Part shown: positions 34,777-42,975 of the stretch, piece after piece | Position numbering within the stretch: position 1 is the first letter of the stretch | Layout of the letters: every line of letters begins with the position of its first letter | NCBI GenBank assembly: GCA_965222425.1 | Contig: CBDCTW010000005.1 | Span: 130,988-194,987, forward strand | DNA: 64,000 nucleotides | Reading direction: 5' to 3' | Origin: CBDCNP01 sp965222425 | GTDB lineage: Bacteria; Acidobacteriota; Vicinamibacteria; Marinacidobacterales; DATDRI01 | Notes under the pieces: generated by a model | The model's database searches: none | Seen by the model: only the letters and a program-made list of their open reading frames with translations | What the model was told of the DNA's origin: nothing | Program-made: the position numbers and the translations under genes

Positions 34777-36101
34777 GGGCTGATCTCCGACAAGGTCTCG
34801 GCGAGAACCGAGGTCAGGGCGTCGATCTGCTCTTCCTCTATTATCAAGGGTGGCGCCAGCATGATCAGGTCTCCGTCGATGCCGTCCGCACAACCTGCCG
34901 AGCGATAAACGATCAGACCCTTAGAAAAAGCCTTCTCCGCAACTTCCTCGACGAGGCGACGACTACGGGGGAACGGGACCTTGGTCTTTCGATCGGCGAC
35001 CAGCTCGATTCCCGCAAGGAGACCAACGGCGCGTACGTCGCCTACGAGTGGAGACCGTTCGAGCTCACGGAGCCGCTCGGAAAAGTAGGGTCCTTTGGCC
35101 CAGGCCCTTTCGGGAAGTTGCTCCCGCTCCCAAATCGAGACCACCGCGTCGCAGGCGGCCGCCACCACAGGATGGTGGGAGAACGTGTACCCGTGAGTGA
35201 AGTTGCCGAACCTTTCGCGAACGGCCTCTACGAGGGAAGTCCGCACGGCGACTGCGCCGGCGGGAATGTAGCCACCGCTCAGCCCCTTGCCCATTACCAC
35301 GACATCAGGTTGTACGCCGAAGTGATCCACGCCGAAGTACCGACCGGTACGCCCGAAACCGGTCATCACTTCATCGGCAATGAGCAAGATCCCGTGACGG
35401 TCGCAGATTTCTCGCACGCGCGGAAAATACTCCGGCGGAGGGACTGCGGCGTTCCCCGCCGCGCCGAGGATTGGCTCGGCGATGAAGGCCGCCACCGCGG
35501 GATCCCGGTCGAGAACCTGCTCGAGCGCGTCAGCGCATTTCACTCCACACTCCGCGCACGAGATCTCCCCGAAGGGGCAACGGTAGCAATAGGGAGCGGG
35601 GACGCGAGGAAGATCCGCCAACAACGGTTCGTAGGGCTCGCGTAACGAAGCGCGTCCCGATACGGCAAGAGCGCCCAGTGTGTTTCCGTGATAGCTGGGC
35701 CAGCGACCGATGACCTTGTGCTTTTCGGGTCCGCCGAGAGCCAACTGGTACTGCCTCGACAACTTAATAGATGTTTCCACCGCTTCTGCTCCGCCGGGTA
35801 CGAGATAGACCTTGTCCAGATCTCCGGGAAGCACCTTCGTTAGCTTCGTGCTCAGACGCTCGAGGACTTCGGTGGTGAAGTGGCTCCCATGAGTGTAGGC
35901 AACCTGCGATGCCTGCCGTGCCATCGCTTCCGCAACTTCGGACCGGCCATGACCGATGTTGACCACCAGGGCTCCCCCCGAGCCGTCGATATACTGGTTG
36001 CCTCGACGGTCGTAGAGGTAGATCCCTTCGCCGCGGACGACCTTCGAGTAGGGTCGCTCCAGGTCCCGGTAGAAGACCGATCCGTTGGGGAACGTATGCA
36101 T
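34773..36101 (-). CDS. Class III aminotransferase (PLP-dependent)
   Basis: A 442-residue omega-aminotransferase. Marks: GEGIYLYDRRGNQYIDGSGGALVVNIGHG, VPGGAEAVETSIKLSRQ, SYHGNTLGALAVSG, the Asp in LLIADEVMTGFGRTG and the PLP Lys in VMGKGLSGGYIPAGA. An unusual PYCYRCPFGEISCAECGVKC stretch with five cysteines lies in the middle, seen in a subgroup of aspartate/BioA-like aminotransferases. The substrate cannot be assigned. It starts a two-gene unit with the beta-lactamase-fold hydrolase (ATGA overlap) and has a recognisable promoter at 36113-36142. Confidence 0.92.
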   Translation of the reverse strand: MHTFPNGSVFYRDLERPYSKVVRGEGIYLYDRRGNQYIDGSGGALVVNIGHGRSEVAEAMARQASQVAYTHGSHFTTEVLERLSTKLTKVLPGDLDKVYLVPGGAEAVETSIKLSRQYQLALGGPEKHKVIGRWPSYHGNTLGALAVSGRASLREPYEPLLADLPRVPAPYCYRCPFGEISCAECGVKCADALEQVLDRDPAVAAFIAEPILGAAGNAAVPPPEYFPRVREICDRHGILLIADEVMTGFGRTGRYFGVDHFGVQPDVVVMGKGLSGGYIPAGAVAVRTSLVEAVRERFGNFTHGYTFSHHPVVAAACDAVVSIWEREQLPERAWAKGPYFSERLRELERSPLVGDVRAVGLLAGIELVADRKTKVPFPRSRRLVEEVAEKAFSKGLIVYRSAGCADGIDGDLIMLAPPLIIEEEQIDALTSVLAETLSEISP

Positions 36102-36112
36102 GATGGAGCGCC

Positions 36113-36142
36113 AGTCTAACGGCGGCTGGCCCGTTTGTTCAA
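36113..36142 (-). promoter_or_regulatory. Promoter of the class III aminotransferase unit
   Basis: On the minus strand TTGAAC (36142-36137), an 18-base spacer, and TAGACT (36118-36113). The start ATG at 36101 lies about 6 bases after the expected transcription start, leaving almost no leader. Confidence 0.5.
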
Positions 36143-36204
36143 TTGGGCCGCCGTGTTGGCCACCAACAGTGAAGTGAAGCGCGCCTCAGAGGATCCGGAC
36201 AATC

Positions 36205-36233
36205 TGGACAGGAAGTCCCTTTCCCCCTATGAT
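36205..36233 (+). promoter_or_regulatory. Promoter before the aldehyde dehydrogenase gene
   Basis: TGGACA (36205-36210), a 17-base spacer and TATGAT (36228-36233), 28 bases before ATG 36261 with GGAGG in between. Confidence 0.55.
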
Positions 36234-36260
36234 CTTCTCTCATTCAAAACGGAGGTCTTC

Positions 36261-37295
36261 ATGGCCCAGGAAGACACTTTCAAAATCACCTACGCCACCC
36301 TCTCCGCCCCCAGCGAGGAAATGCACCTCGAGTACGACCGTGCCATCGAAAAGGTCAGAAAGGGCATGGGCAACACCCACGCCATGTGGATCGATGGAAG
36401 AGAGGTCTCGGGACGGGACACCTTCGACAACCAATCTCCTGCAGACACCGGTCTCGTGATCGGTCGTTTTCAGGACGGAGCTCCCGAGGATGCGGCCGCC
36501 GCCGTGGACGCCGCCTTCTCTGGTTTCCCGTCTTGGAGCCACACCCCGTGGGACAAGAGGGTCGAGCTCATGTTGAAGGCGGCGGACATCATTAGTGGCC
36601 GGCGGTTCGAGCTGGCCGCGCTCATGAGCTACGAGGTCGGCAAGAATCGCTTCGAGGCGCTGGGAGACGTGGAAGAAGGCGCCGATCTCATACGCTACTA
36701 CTGCAAACAGATAGAAGACGCGGACGGATTCGACCGGCCGATGGGCAAACTATCCCCCAACGAAAAGACGAGAGATGTGCTTCGTCCCTATGGCGTATGG
36801 GTGGTGATATCTCCCTTCAACTTTCCTCCGGCCCTGCCGGCCGGAATGATGGCCGATGCCCTCATCGCGGGTAACACTGTGGTCTTCAAACCGGCACCCG
36901 ACTCATCCTCGACTGCGGTGCGGCTCTACGAAGCTCTGCGGGAAGCCGGGCTACCTCTCGATCACCAGCTGTTTCGTGAAGAGCTTTTCGTCCCGCTACT
37001 TACCATCGGTGAGGTCGGCTCGCTCGGCGAAGCCTTCGAGCTCGCGAACCGTACGGAGTACGGATTGACCGCCGGCATCTTCAGCGAGGATCGCGAGGAG
37101 ATCGAGCTCTTCCTCGACCGCATCCAGGCTGGGGCCACCTTCGCGAACCGCAGGAGTGGCGCGACCACCGGCGCCTGGCCGGGCGTCAATCCCTTCTGCG
37201 GATGGAAGGCGAGCGGTGCGAGCGGTAAGGGCGTTTGCGGACCCTACTACGTCCAGCAGTTCCTGCGCGAGCAAAGCCAGACTGTGTTGGAGTGA
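36261..37295 (+). pseudogene. Aldehyde dehydrogenase (P5C dehydrogenase-like) lacking its catalytic centre
   Basis: A 344-residue open frame with GGAGG before ATG 36261. The N-terminal cofactor half (AMWIDGREVSG, NQSPADTGLVIGRFQDG, RPYGVWVVISPFNFPPALPAGMMADALIAGNTVVFKPA) and the C-terminal end (REELFVPLLTIGEVG, ANRTEYGLTAGIFSED, FANRRSGATTGAWPGVNPFCGWKASG) match 1-pyrroline-5-carboxylate dehydrogenases of about 520 residues. Between REAGLP and LDHQLFREE about 150 residues are missing in frame, including the catalytic Cys and general-base Glu. The product cannot be an active dehydrogenase. The promoter and ribosome site remain intact. Confidence 0.85.
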
Positions 37296-37299
37296 TGGT

Positions 37300-38037
37300 A
37301 TGGTTACCCCAAAAAAAGGCGCCACTCCGGTGAGGAGCTCGGGAATTCTGTTGGCGACGTACCTGGTCGGTAGCGTACTCGCTGCCGGACAGCAAGCCCC
37401 CCGTTCGTCCCGCGTCTTCAATCCCAAGAATGCCGAACGGCTCGAGGAGCCTTCACGGGACGGATGGCAAAAACCGGCCGAGGTCGTGATGGCTTTGAAG
37501 CTCGAGTCCGGCGACGTCGTCGCGGACATCGGAACGGGCTCGGGCTACTTCGTTCCGTACCTATCCAAAGCTGTCGGTCCCTCCGGGCGAGTCTTGGCGG
37601 TGGACATCCAGCCCGAGATGTTGGCCTTCGTCGAGCGTAAGGTCGGCAAGCTCGGCCTCACCAACGTGATCACGGTGCTCTCTCAGGAAGCGGACACGCG
37701 CCTGGACCCAGAATCCGTGGACCTCGCGCTCATGGTCGATGTTTATCATGAGCTGGGCTCGCCGAGCTCGTTGCTCGCGAACATCCGTTCGGCACTCAAA
37801 ATCGACGGGCGTTTCGCAATTGTCGATTTCAAGCGCGAAAAAGAGGCAGCGGAGATTGGGCCCCCGCTCAGCCACCGGGTTCCGCAGGAGCGCGTGATCT
37901 CGGAGCTGAAGCGTACCGGGTTCGAGCTCGTAGAGACGCTCACCAATCTTCCCTACCAATACTTTCTCGTCTTCTCGCACACCAACGCCGCGCCCGCCTT
38001 GACGGGCAACGAATCAACGGGGAGCACGCGACAATGA
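37300..38037 (+). CDS. Exported class I SAM-dependent methyltransferase
   Basis: A 245-residue protein with an N-terminal hydrophobic signal (SGILLATYLVGSVLAAGQQ) and a Rossmann methyltransferase core: VVADIGTGSGYFVPYLSKAVG (SAM motif I), VLAVDIQPEML (motif II), LALMVDVYHEL and a C-terminal beta strand (YQYFLVFSHTN). Exported methyltransferases of this form (RVFNPKNAERLEEPSRDGWQKP segment) recur in several phyla; substrates are not known. It begins 5 bases after the dehydrogenase remnant and overlaps fabZ (ATGA). Confidence 0.87.
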   Translation: MVTPKKGATPVRSSGILLATYLVGSVLAAGQQAPRSSRVFNPKNAERLEEPSRDGWQKPAEVVMALKLESGDVVADIGTGSGYFVPYLSKAVGPSGRVLAVDIQPEMLAFVERKVGKLGLTNVITVLSQEADTRLDPESVDLALMVDVYHELGSPSSLLANIRSALKIDGRFAIVDFKREKEAAEIGPPLSHRVPQERVISELKRTGFELVETLTNLPYQYFLVFSHTNAAPALTGNESTGSTRQ

Positions 38038-38459
38038 GTCGAGTCTTCGACCGGGCGGCCATCGAGAAGATTCTTCCGCACCGCCACCCTTTTCTCTTCG
38101 TCGACGAAGTCATCGAGCTCGTGCCAAGCGAACGCGTCGTTGGGCTCGTCCGAATCGCCGATAACGGAATCTTCCTCATGAAAGATGGGGCCGAACGGTA
38201 CTTTCCCTCGACCCTTCTGATCGAAGCTATGGCCCAGGTGGGAGCGATCCTGGTACTGTATCCTGAGGAAAACCGCGGTCGCACAATCTACTTTCGTGCC
38301 ATCGACCACGCCGAGTTCCACAAGAAGGTGCCAGCCGGGGCCACCGTGCGAATCGAGGGCACGGTGCGGCGGATGCGCGGTCGCTTGGGAAACCTCCAAC
38401 TGAAGGCCTTCCTCGGGGACGTCCTCGCCGCCGAGGGTGTGATGGGCTTCGCCCTCTAG
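38034..38459 (+). CDS. fabZ: FabZ-like 3-hydroxyacyl-ACP dehydratase
   Basis: A 141-residue hot-dog fold protein with the catalytic His in LPHRHPFLFVDEV (His16) and the catalytic Glu in LLIEAMAQVG (Glu64), then AEFHKKVPAGATVRIEGTV. FabZ dehydrates hydroxyacyl-ACP in fatty acid synthesis. Its place after a methyltransferase, away from other fab or lpx genes, suggests it could be a secondary dehydratase rather than the main FabZ. Start overlaps the methyltransferase stop. Confidence 0.85.
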   Translation: MSRVFDRAAIEKILPHRHPFLFVDEVIELVPSERVVGLVRIADNGIFLMKDGAERYFPSTLLIEAMAQVGAILVLYPEENRGRTIYFRAIDHAEFHKKVPAGATVRIEGTVRRMRGRLGNLQLKAFLGDVLAAEGVMGFAL

Positions 38460-38492
38460 TCGCCCCCAACTCCGTAGAGACCTCAGAGCTTC

Positions 38493-38521
38493 TTGACATC
38501 TCGTAGAGCCCGGAGTACGCT
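38493..38521 (+). promoter_or_regulatory. Promoter of the SAM-riboswitch operon
   Basis: TTGACA (38493-38498), exactly 17 bases, then TACGCT (38516-38521). The predicted start at about 38528 coincides with the first base of the riboswitch P1 stem. Confidence 0.75.
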
Positions 38522-38528
38522 TCCCCGA

Positions 38529-38635
38529 CTTATCCAGAGTGGCAGAGGGATCGGGCCCTTGGATGCCACAGCAACCGGCGTAGCACGGTGCTAAATCCCG
38601 CGGGTGGTCCCCGGTGGGTCGACCTGGCAGATAAG
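38529..38635 (+). promoter_or_regulatory. SAM-I (S-box) riboswitch
   Basis: The 107-base segment holds the S-box core in order: CTTATC (P1 5' strand), AGAGTGGCAGAGGGA, GGCCC, CAGCAACCGGC, GGTGCTAAATCCCGC and the closing GATAAG that pairs with the first CTTATC. Binding of S-adenosylmethionine stabilises P1 and here should permit the terminator that directly follows. It controls the thrC-ask-hom operon, so high SAM should reduce aspartate-family flux. Confidence 0.93.
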
Positions 38636-38640
38636 ACCGG

Positions 38641-38670
38641 GCCCTTCGGCGCTGTTGGAAGGGCTTTTTT
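38641..38670 (+). terminator. Riboswitch expression platform: intrinsic terminator
   Basis: GCCCTTC (38641-38647) pairs with GAAGGGC (38658-38664) and is followed by TTTTTT (38665-38670), 6 bases after the aptamer. It is a transcription-termination type switch. Confidence 0.92.
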
Positions 38671-38782
38671 GTTCTCCCGGCCTAACTGACGGGCTAGAAG
38701 CCCCAAAACACGAGGGGTAGTCCATCAAAGGAGGGGGGTGGTTTCGCCTCAGCCCGGCGCGACCTCCGGTAAAAGGAATATT

Positions 38783-40039
38783 ATGAGTTACCTCAAGGGT
38801 TTGGAATGCAAAGAGTGTGGGGCCGCCTATCCCGCCGACCGTAGTTTCTTCTGTTCGGAGTGTCTCGGTCCACTGGAAGTGGTCTACGACTACGAACGGA
38901 TCAGGGCCGATACCGGGCCGGAACGCATCGCGAGCCGAGAGCCGAACCTCTGGCGCTACCGGGAGTTGCTTCCTGTAACGGGCGAGCCCATAACGGGTCA
39001 TCACTCCGGCTACACTCCCTTAGTCCACGCCAAACGTCTCGGCGAGTATCTTGGCGCGCCCAACCTCTACTTGAAAGACGATACCGTGAACCACCCTTCC
39101 CTTTCTTACAAAGACCGCGTGGTCTCTATCGCCTTGACTCGAGGAGCCGAGCTCGGCTACCAAGTTTTCGCCTGCGCCTCCACCGGCAATCTGGGAAACT
39201 CGCTTTCTGCCCACTGTGCTCGCACCGGTTTCCCCAGCCTCATCTTCATCCCCCAAGATATCGAACCGCCGAAGATCACCGGTTCGTTGATCTATAACCC
39301 GCGCATCGTCGCCCTCGAGGGAAATTACGACGACGTCAATCGCCTATGCTGCGAGATCGGGGACGAGTACGGTTGGGGCTTCGTCAATGTCAACCTGCGC
39401 CCTTATTACACGGAAGGTGCCAAGACGCTGGGTTTCGAGATCGTGGAGCAGCTGGGCTGGAGATTACCCGATCACATGGTTCTACCGACCGCGGGTGGCA
39501 CGCTTCTCCCGAAGGTAGCGAAAGCGTTCTCCGAGACGTTACGGCTCGGATGGGCGACCGGCGATGTTCGAATCCACTGTGCGCAAGCGGAGGGATGTGC
39601 ACCGATCGTCCACGCGCTTCATCGCGGCGACGATCTCGTCGATCCCGAAAAACCGAACACCATCGCCAAGTCGATCGCCATTGGTAACCCCGCCGACGGC
39701 CCGTACGTACTCAAGGAAGTCCGGCGAACCGGGGGGTGGGGAGAGACCGCCACCGACGCGGAGATCCTGAGCGCTGTCCACTTGCTTGCCGAAAAGGAAG
39801 GGATCTTCACCGAGCCGGCGGGCGGCACTACGGTCGCGGTCACGTTGAAGCTCATTGACCAAGGCCGTATCGACCCCAAAGATACGATCGTCGTCGGCAT
39901 CACCGGCAATGGCTACAAGGCCTTGGATACGTTCTCCTCTCGGCTCCAACTCGAGACAGTGCTACGTCCTCGACTGAGTGTCTTCCGCGAGTGGTACGAA
40001 CAACACCAGCCTGTCCACGCCGCCCGCCCCTCGACATGA
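38783..40039 (+). CDS. thrC: Threonine synthase (zinc-ribbon type)
   Basis: A 418-residue fold-type II PLP enzyme with an N-terminal zinc ribbon (Cys9, Cys12, Cys24, Cys27). The PLP lysine is Lys110 in SLSYKDR, followed by ACASTGNLGNSLSAHCARTGF, AGGTLLPKVAKAF and FTEPAGGTTVAVTLKL. This is the threonine-synthase type found in many phyla and differs from the short ThrC at 26173. ATG 38783 has AAAAGGA upstream; a longer in-frame start at 38738 lacks one. First gene downstream of the SAM-I riboswitch; overlaps ask by ATGA. Confidence 0.92.
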   Translation: MSYLKGLECKECGAAYPADRSFFCSECLGPLEVVYDYERIRADTGPERIASREPNLWRYRELLPVTGEPITGHHSGYTPLVHAKRLGEYLGAPNLYLKDDTVNHPSLSYKDRVVSIALTRGAELGYQVFACASTGNLGNSLSAHCARTGFPSLIFIPQDIEPPKITGSLIYNPRIVALEGNYDDVNRLCCEIGDEYGWGFVNVNLRPYYTEGAKTLGFEIVEQLGWRLPDHMVLPTAGGTLLPKVAKAFSETLRLGWATGDVRIHCAQAEGCAPIVHALHRGDDLVDPEKPNTIAKSIAIGNPADGPYVLKEVRRTGGWGETATDAEILSAVHLLAEKEGIFTEPAGGTTVAVTLKLIDQGRIDPKDTIVVGITGNGYKALDTFSSRLQLETVLRPRLSVFREWYEQHQPVHAARPST

Positions 40040-41286
40040 TCGGTCGGCGTGCTCGCGTAAGGAAGTACGGTGGGACTTCCGTGGGGTCGCCGGAAAGAAT
40101 CCGCAAAGTGGCCCAGGACCTAGTGGACGATCACCGTCGCGGAGTTCCTCAAGTGGTCGTGGCGTCCGCCATGGCCGATACCACCGAGCAACTCCTCAAC
40201 ATGGCGCGGCGTGTGACCAAGCAGCCTCAAGCCCGCGAGCTGGACATGATGTTGACGACCGGTGAACAGATCTCCATTGCCTTGTTGGCGATGGCGGTTC
40301 AAGAGCATGGGGTGAAGGCGACGGCACTCACCGGTGCCCAGTGCGGAATTCGAACCGACGGCAACTTCACGCGCGCCCGCATTCAGAAAATCTCCACCCA
40401 GAAGATCGTGGGCATCCTCGGGCAGGATAACATCGTCATCGTTGCCGGCTTTCAGGGAGTGACTTCCGACGACGAGATCACGACGCTCGGCCGAGGCGGT
40501 TCCGATCTCACCGCGACCGCCTTGGCGGCGGCCCTGGAAGCTCCGGTTTGCGAAATCTACACCGACGTCGACGGCGTCTTTACCGCCGATCCCCGCATCG
40601 TCCCCGAGGCGCGACTTCTCCACTGGATAAGCTATGAAGAGATGCTCGAGTTTGCGGCGGCGGGCTCCAAGGTCCTTCACCCGCGCTCCGTCGAAGTGGC
40701 CAGCCGATTCAATGTTCCGCTTCAGGTGCGTTCCTGCTTTCACGATCGTCCCGGAACCACCATCATCAAGGAGGACGAGTTGGAGAAAGTAGCGATAACC
40801 GGTTGTACTGGAGATTCCAACGTGGCGCGGCTCGCGTTGACCCGCGTGAAAGACGTACCAGGTATAGCGGCGAACATTTCGAGCACACTCTCTGACGTCG
40901 AGATCAACATCCAACTCATCATTCAGGGGATCCGGCACGACCAGACCAACGACGTCTCCCTCATCGTCTCCGAAGACGATGCTGAGAGATCGGCGGAAGC
41001 GCTCCGCGGGATCGCCGAGAGAGTTGGTTCGGCCGAGGTTCTGATAGACACCGAGGTCGCCAAAGTCTCCGTGATCGGGTCCGGGATCGCCAGCACGCCC
41101 GGCGTTGCGGCACGCATGTTTCGAGCCCTGGCCGACGAAGGGATCAACATCGAGCTCATCAGTAGCTCCGAGGTCCGGATCGCCTGCGTGATCCACTGCG
41201 ATCGACTTCCCGACGCGGTCCGCGCCATCCACCGCGAGTTCGATCTCGAGAACTTGGAGAGGAAACGCATTGGCGACAAGCAATAA
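40036..41286 (+). CDS. lysC: Aspartate kinase
   Basis: A 416-residue monofunctional aspartokinase, entry step of lysine, threonine and methionine synthesis. Visible are RKYGGTSVGSPERI, TTGEQISIALLAMA, TTLGRGGSDLTATALAAAL, YTDVDGVFTADPRIVPEA and VLHPRSVE, then two ACT domains in the C-terminal half (VKDVPGIAANISSTLSDVEINIQLIIQG; GIASTPGVAARMFRALADEGINIELISSSEV), the usual site for lysine/threonine feedback. The C-terminus overlaps the hom start by 17 bp. Co-regulated by the SAM riboswitch. Confidence 0.96.
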   Translation: MIGRRARVRKYGGTSVGSPERIRKVAQDLVDDHRRGVPQVVVASAMADTTEQLLNMARRVTKQPQARELDMMLTTGEQISIALLAMAVQEHGVKATALTGAQCGIRTDGNFTRARIQKISTQKIVGILGQDNIVIVAGFQGVTSDDEITTLGRGGSDLTATALAAALEAPVCEIYTDVDGVFTADPRIVPEARLLHWISYEEMLEFAAAGSKVLHPRSVEVASRFNVPLQVRSCFHDRPGTTIIKEDELEKVAITGCTGDSNVARLALTRVKDVPGIAANISSTLSDVEINIQLIIQGIRHDQTNDVSLIVSEDDAERSAEALRGIAERVGSAEVLIDTEVAKVSVIGSGIASTPGVAARMFRALADEGINIELISSSEVRIACVIHCDRLPDAVRAIHREFDLENLERKRIGDKQ

Positions 41287-42583
41287 AGGCTCTCCCCCCC
41301 GCTCGCGAATTGCCCTCGCCGGCCTGGGCACGGTGGGACGCGCCGTCGTGCGCCAGCTGAGAGAAGATGGCGCACGCTTGCGCGAGACCAGCGGTTCGGA
41401 GCTCGAGCTCAGCCTGATTTTCGACCGCAGCCACCACGAGAAGGATCTCTCCACTTTGGCGCCCGGCGTCGAGGTGACCGACTCCATTGACGAGTTCCTG
41501 GCGAGCCCCGCCGACATCATCGTCGAGCTGATCGGAGGGACCGACCCTGCCGATCGGATCATTCGAGAAGGTCTGCAGAAACAAAAGGCAGTAGTGACCG
41601 CCAACAAACAGTTAATGGCCGAATCGGGAGGCCAGTACCTTGAGCTGGCAGAAAAGAAAGAAGCCTACCTGGGGTTCGAAGCCTCGGTGGCGGGAGGAAT
41701 CCCCATTCTTCGCTTGTTGCGACGCTCTCTCGTCGCGGATCGTATTCTCTCCATCCGAGGAATTCTGAACGGGACGTGCAATTTCATTCTATCGGAGATG
41801 GCGGAGACAAAGCGGGAATTCGGAGACGTCCTGGCTCAGGCTCAGGAGCTCGGCTACGCCGAGGCCGATCCCTCACTCGATATCTCCGGCCGGGATACCG
41901 CCGACAAACTGACGATCCTGGCCGCCCTCGCCTTCGGCCGATGGGCCAAGCCGGGCCAAGTGACCACCCAAGGTATCTCCGAAATCGATCCGGTCGACTT
42001 CCTTTACGCCAACCGACTCGGGACGACGATCCGCATGCTGGGCGTCGCGAGCCGCGGCGAGAAGAACCTCTCGATGTGGGTAAGCCCCTTCTTGATCGAT
42101 GAACAGCTTAACTTGTCGAAGATCTCTGGGGTTATCAACGCGGTCGAAGTCACCGGAGCGCGGCTCGGTTCGGCCCTCTTCAGCGGGGAAGGAGCGGGGG
42201 GTAATCCGACGGCGGTATCCGTCGTGGCCGATCTCCTAAATGCCGCTCGGTGGCGGCAAGGAAAATCGGTCTTCTCTGCCCCGCAGGCCAACAACGGCGG
42301 GGACGCAGACGATTGCACACCGGTCGAAAGTTGGCCCTTCTACATAAGGTTCTTCATCCGCGACCAGCCGGAGATCATTGCCAAACTCGCAGAGATCCTG
42401 GCTCGCCATGAGATCAACATCGATTCGGTGCTACAGGAAAGCTGGCACGAGCGAGACAACTTACCCTTCGTCATCTCCGTCGACCCGACTCCCCTTCCCG
42501 CGCTCGAAAAAGCGCTGAGTGAGATGAGATCCCTCGACTTCATCAACACTCCGCCGTTGGCTTTGCCCATTCTGCGGCGTTAA
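41270..42583 (+). CDS. hom: Homoserine dehydrogenase
   Basis: A 437-residue NAD(P)-dependent enzyme making homoserine. Marks: IALAGLGTVGRAVVRQL, VELIGGTDPADRII, VTANKQLMAESG, the signature GFEASVAGGIPILRLLRRSL, GILNGTCNFILSEM, AEADPSLDISGRDTADKL, and a C-terminal ACT domain (FIRDQPEIIAKLAEILARHEINIDSVLQ). Translation probably starts at TTG 41270 inside the aspartokinase end. The stop overlaps that of the convergent hot-dog gene within a TTAA palindrome (42580-42583). Third gene under the SAM-I riboswitch. Confidence 0.96.
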   Translation: MATSNKGSPPRSRIALAGLGTVGRAVVRQLREDGARLRETSGSELELSLIFDRSHHEKDLSTLAPGVEVTDSIDEFLASPADIIVELIGGTDPADRIIREGLQKQKAVVTANKQLMAESGGQYLELAEKKEAYLGFEASVAGGIPILRLLRRSLVADRILSIRGILNGTCNFILSEMAETKREFGDVLAQAQELGYAEADPSLDISGRDTADKLTILAALAFGRWAKPGQVTTQGISEIDPVDFLYANRLGTTIRMLGVASRGEKNLSMWVSPFLIDEQLNLSKISGVINAVEVTGARLGSALFSGEGAGGNPTAVSVVADLLNAARWRQGKSVFSAPQANNGGDADDCTPVESWPFYIRFFIRDQPEIIAKLAEILARHEINIDSVLQESWHERDNLPFVISVDPTPLPALEKALSEMRSLDFINTPPLALPILRR

Positions 42584-42975
42584 AATTTCGGGATGGCATA
42601 GGTGCCGCGGCCCACGGCGATCACTGCACCGCTCAAATCGCGAACTTCGACGTCGGCGACACCGATGGTCCGACCCACCTTGACGGTGCGGCCGATGGCG
42701 ACGAGATCCCCCTTACGGGCCGGGCGGAGATAATCGACGCGAAGATCGATGGTCGGGACATTGCCCTTGGCCTTGGTGGTGATCGCGTAATCGCCGGCGA
42801 TGTCGATGAGGGCGCTGACAACGCCTCCGTGCAACCAATCGGAGCCGTCTTGTCTCAGAAATTCATCACGGAAGGGCAATCGAATTTCCACGAGGCCGTC
42901 CTCGCTACGAACCGTCTCTATCCCGAGAAACCGCTGGTAAGGAGAGTCGTCTATTCGGATTTCGTTTTCATTCAT
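42580..42975 (-). CDS. PaaI-family hot-dog thioesterase
   Basis: A 131-residue hot-dog fold protein with VEIRLPFRDEFLRQDGSDWLHGGVVSALIDIAGDYA, the HGG-x-D motif region typical of PaaI/YbgC-type acyl-CoA thioesterases, then RVDYLRPARKGDLVAIGRTVKVGRTIGVADVEV. It hydrolyses acyl-CoA of unknown chain type. ATG 42975 overlaps the stop of the acyl-CoA ligase remnant (ATGA), so it is the last gene of the QOR-ligase-thioesterase cluster. Confidence 0.88.
   Translation of the reverse strand: MNENEIRIDDSPYQRFLGIETVRSEDGLVEIRLPFRDEFLRQDGSDWLHGGVVSALIDIAGDYAITTKAKGNVPTIDLRVDYLRPARKGDLVAIGRTVKVGRTIGVADVEVRDLSGAVIAVGRGTYAIPKF

Noticed and set aside
40120..41607. Long minus-strand open frame (495 codons) opposite aspartokinase and hom
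   Set aside because: It is the antisense of two clearly recognised genes, has no family motifs and reflects codon bias in a GC-rich genome.
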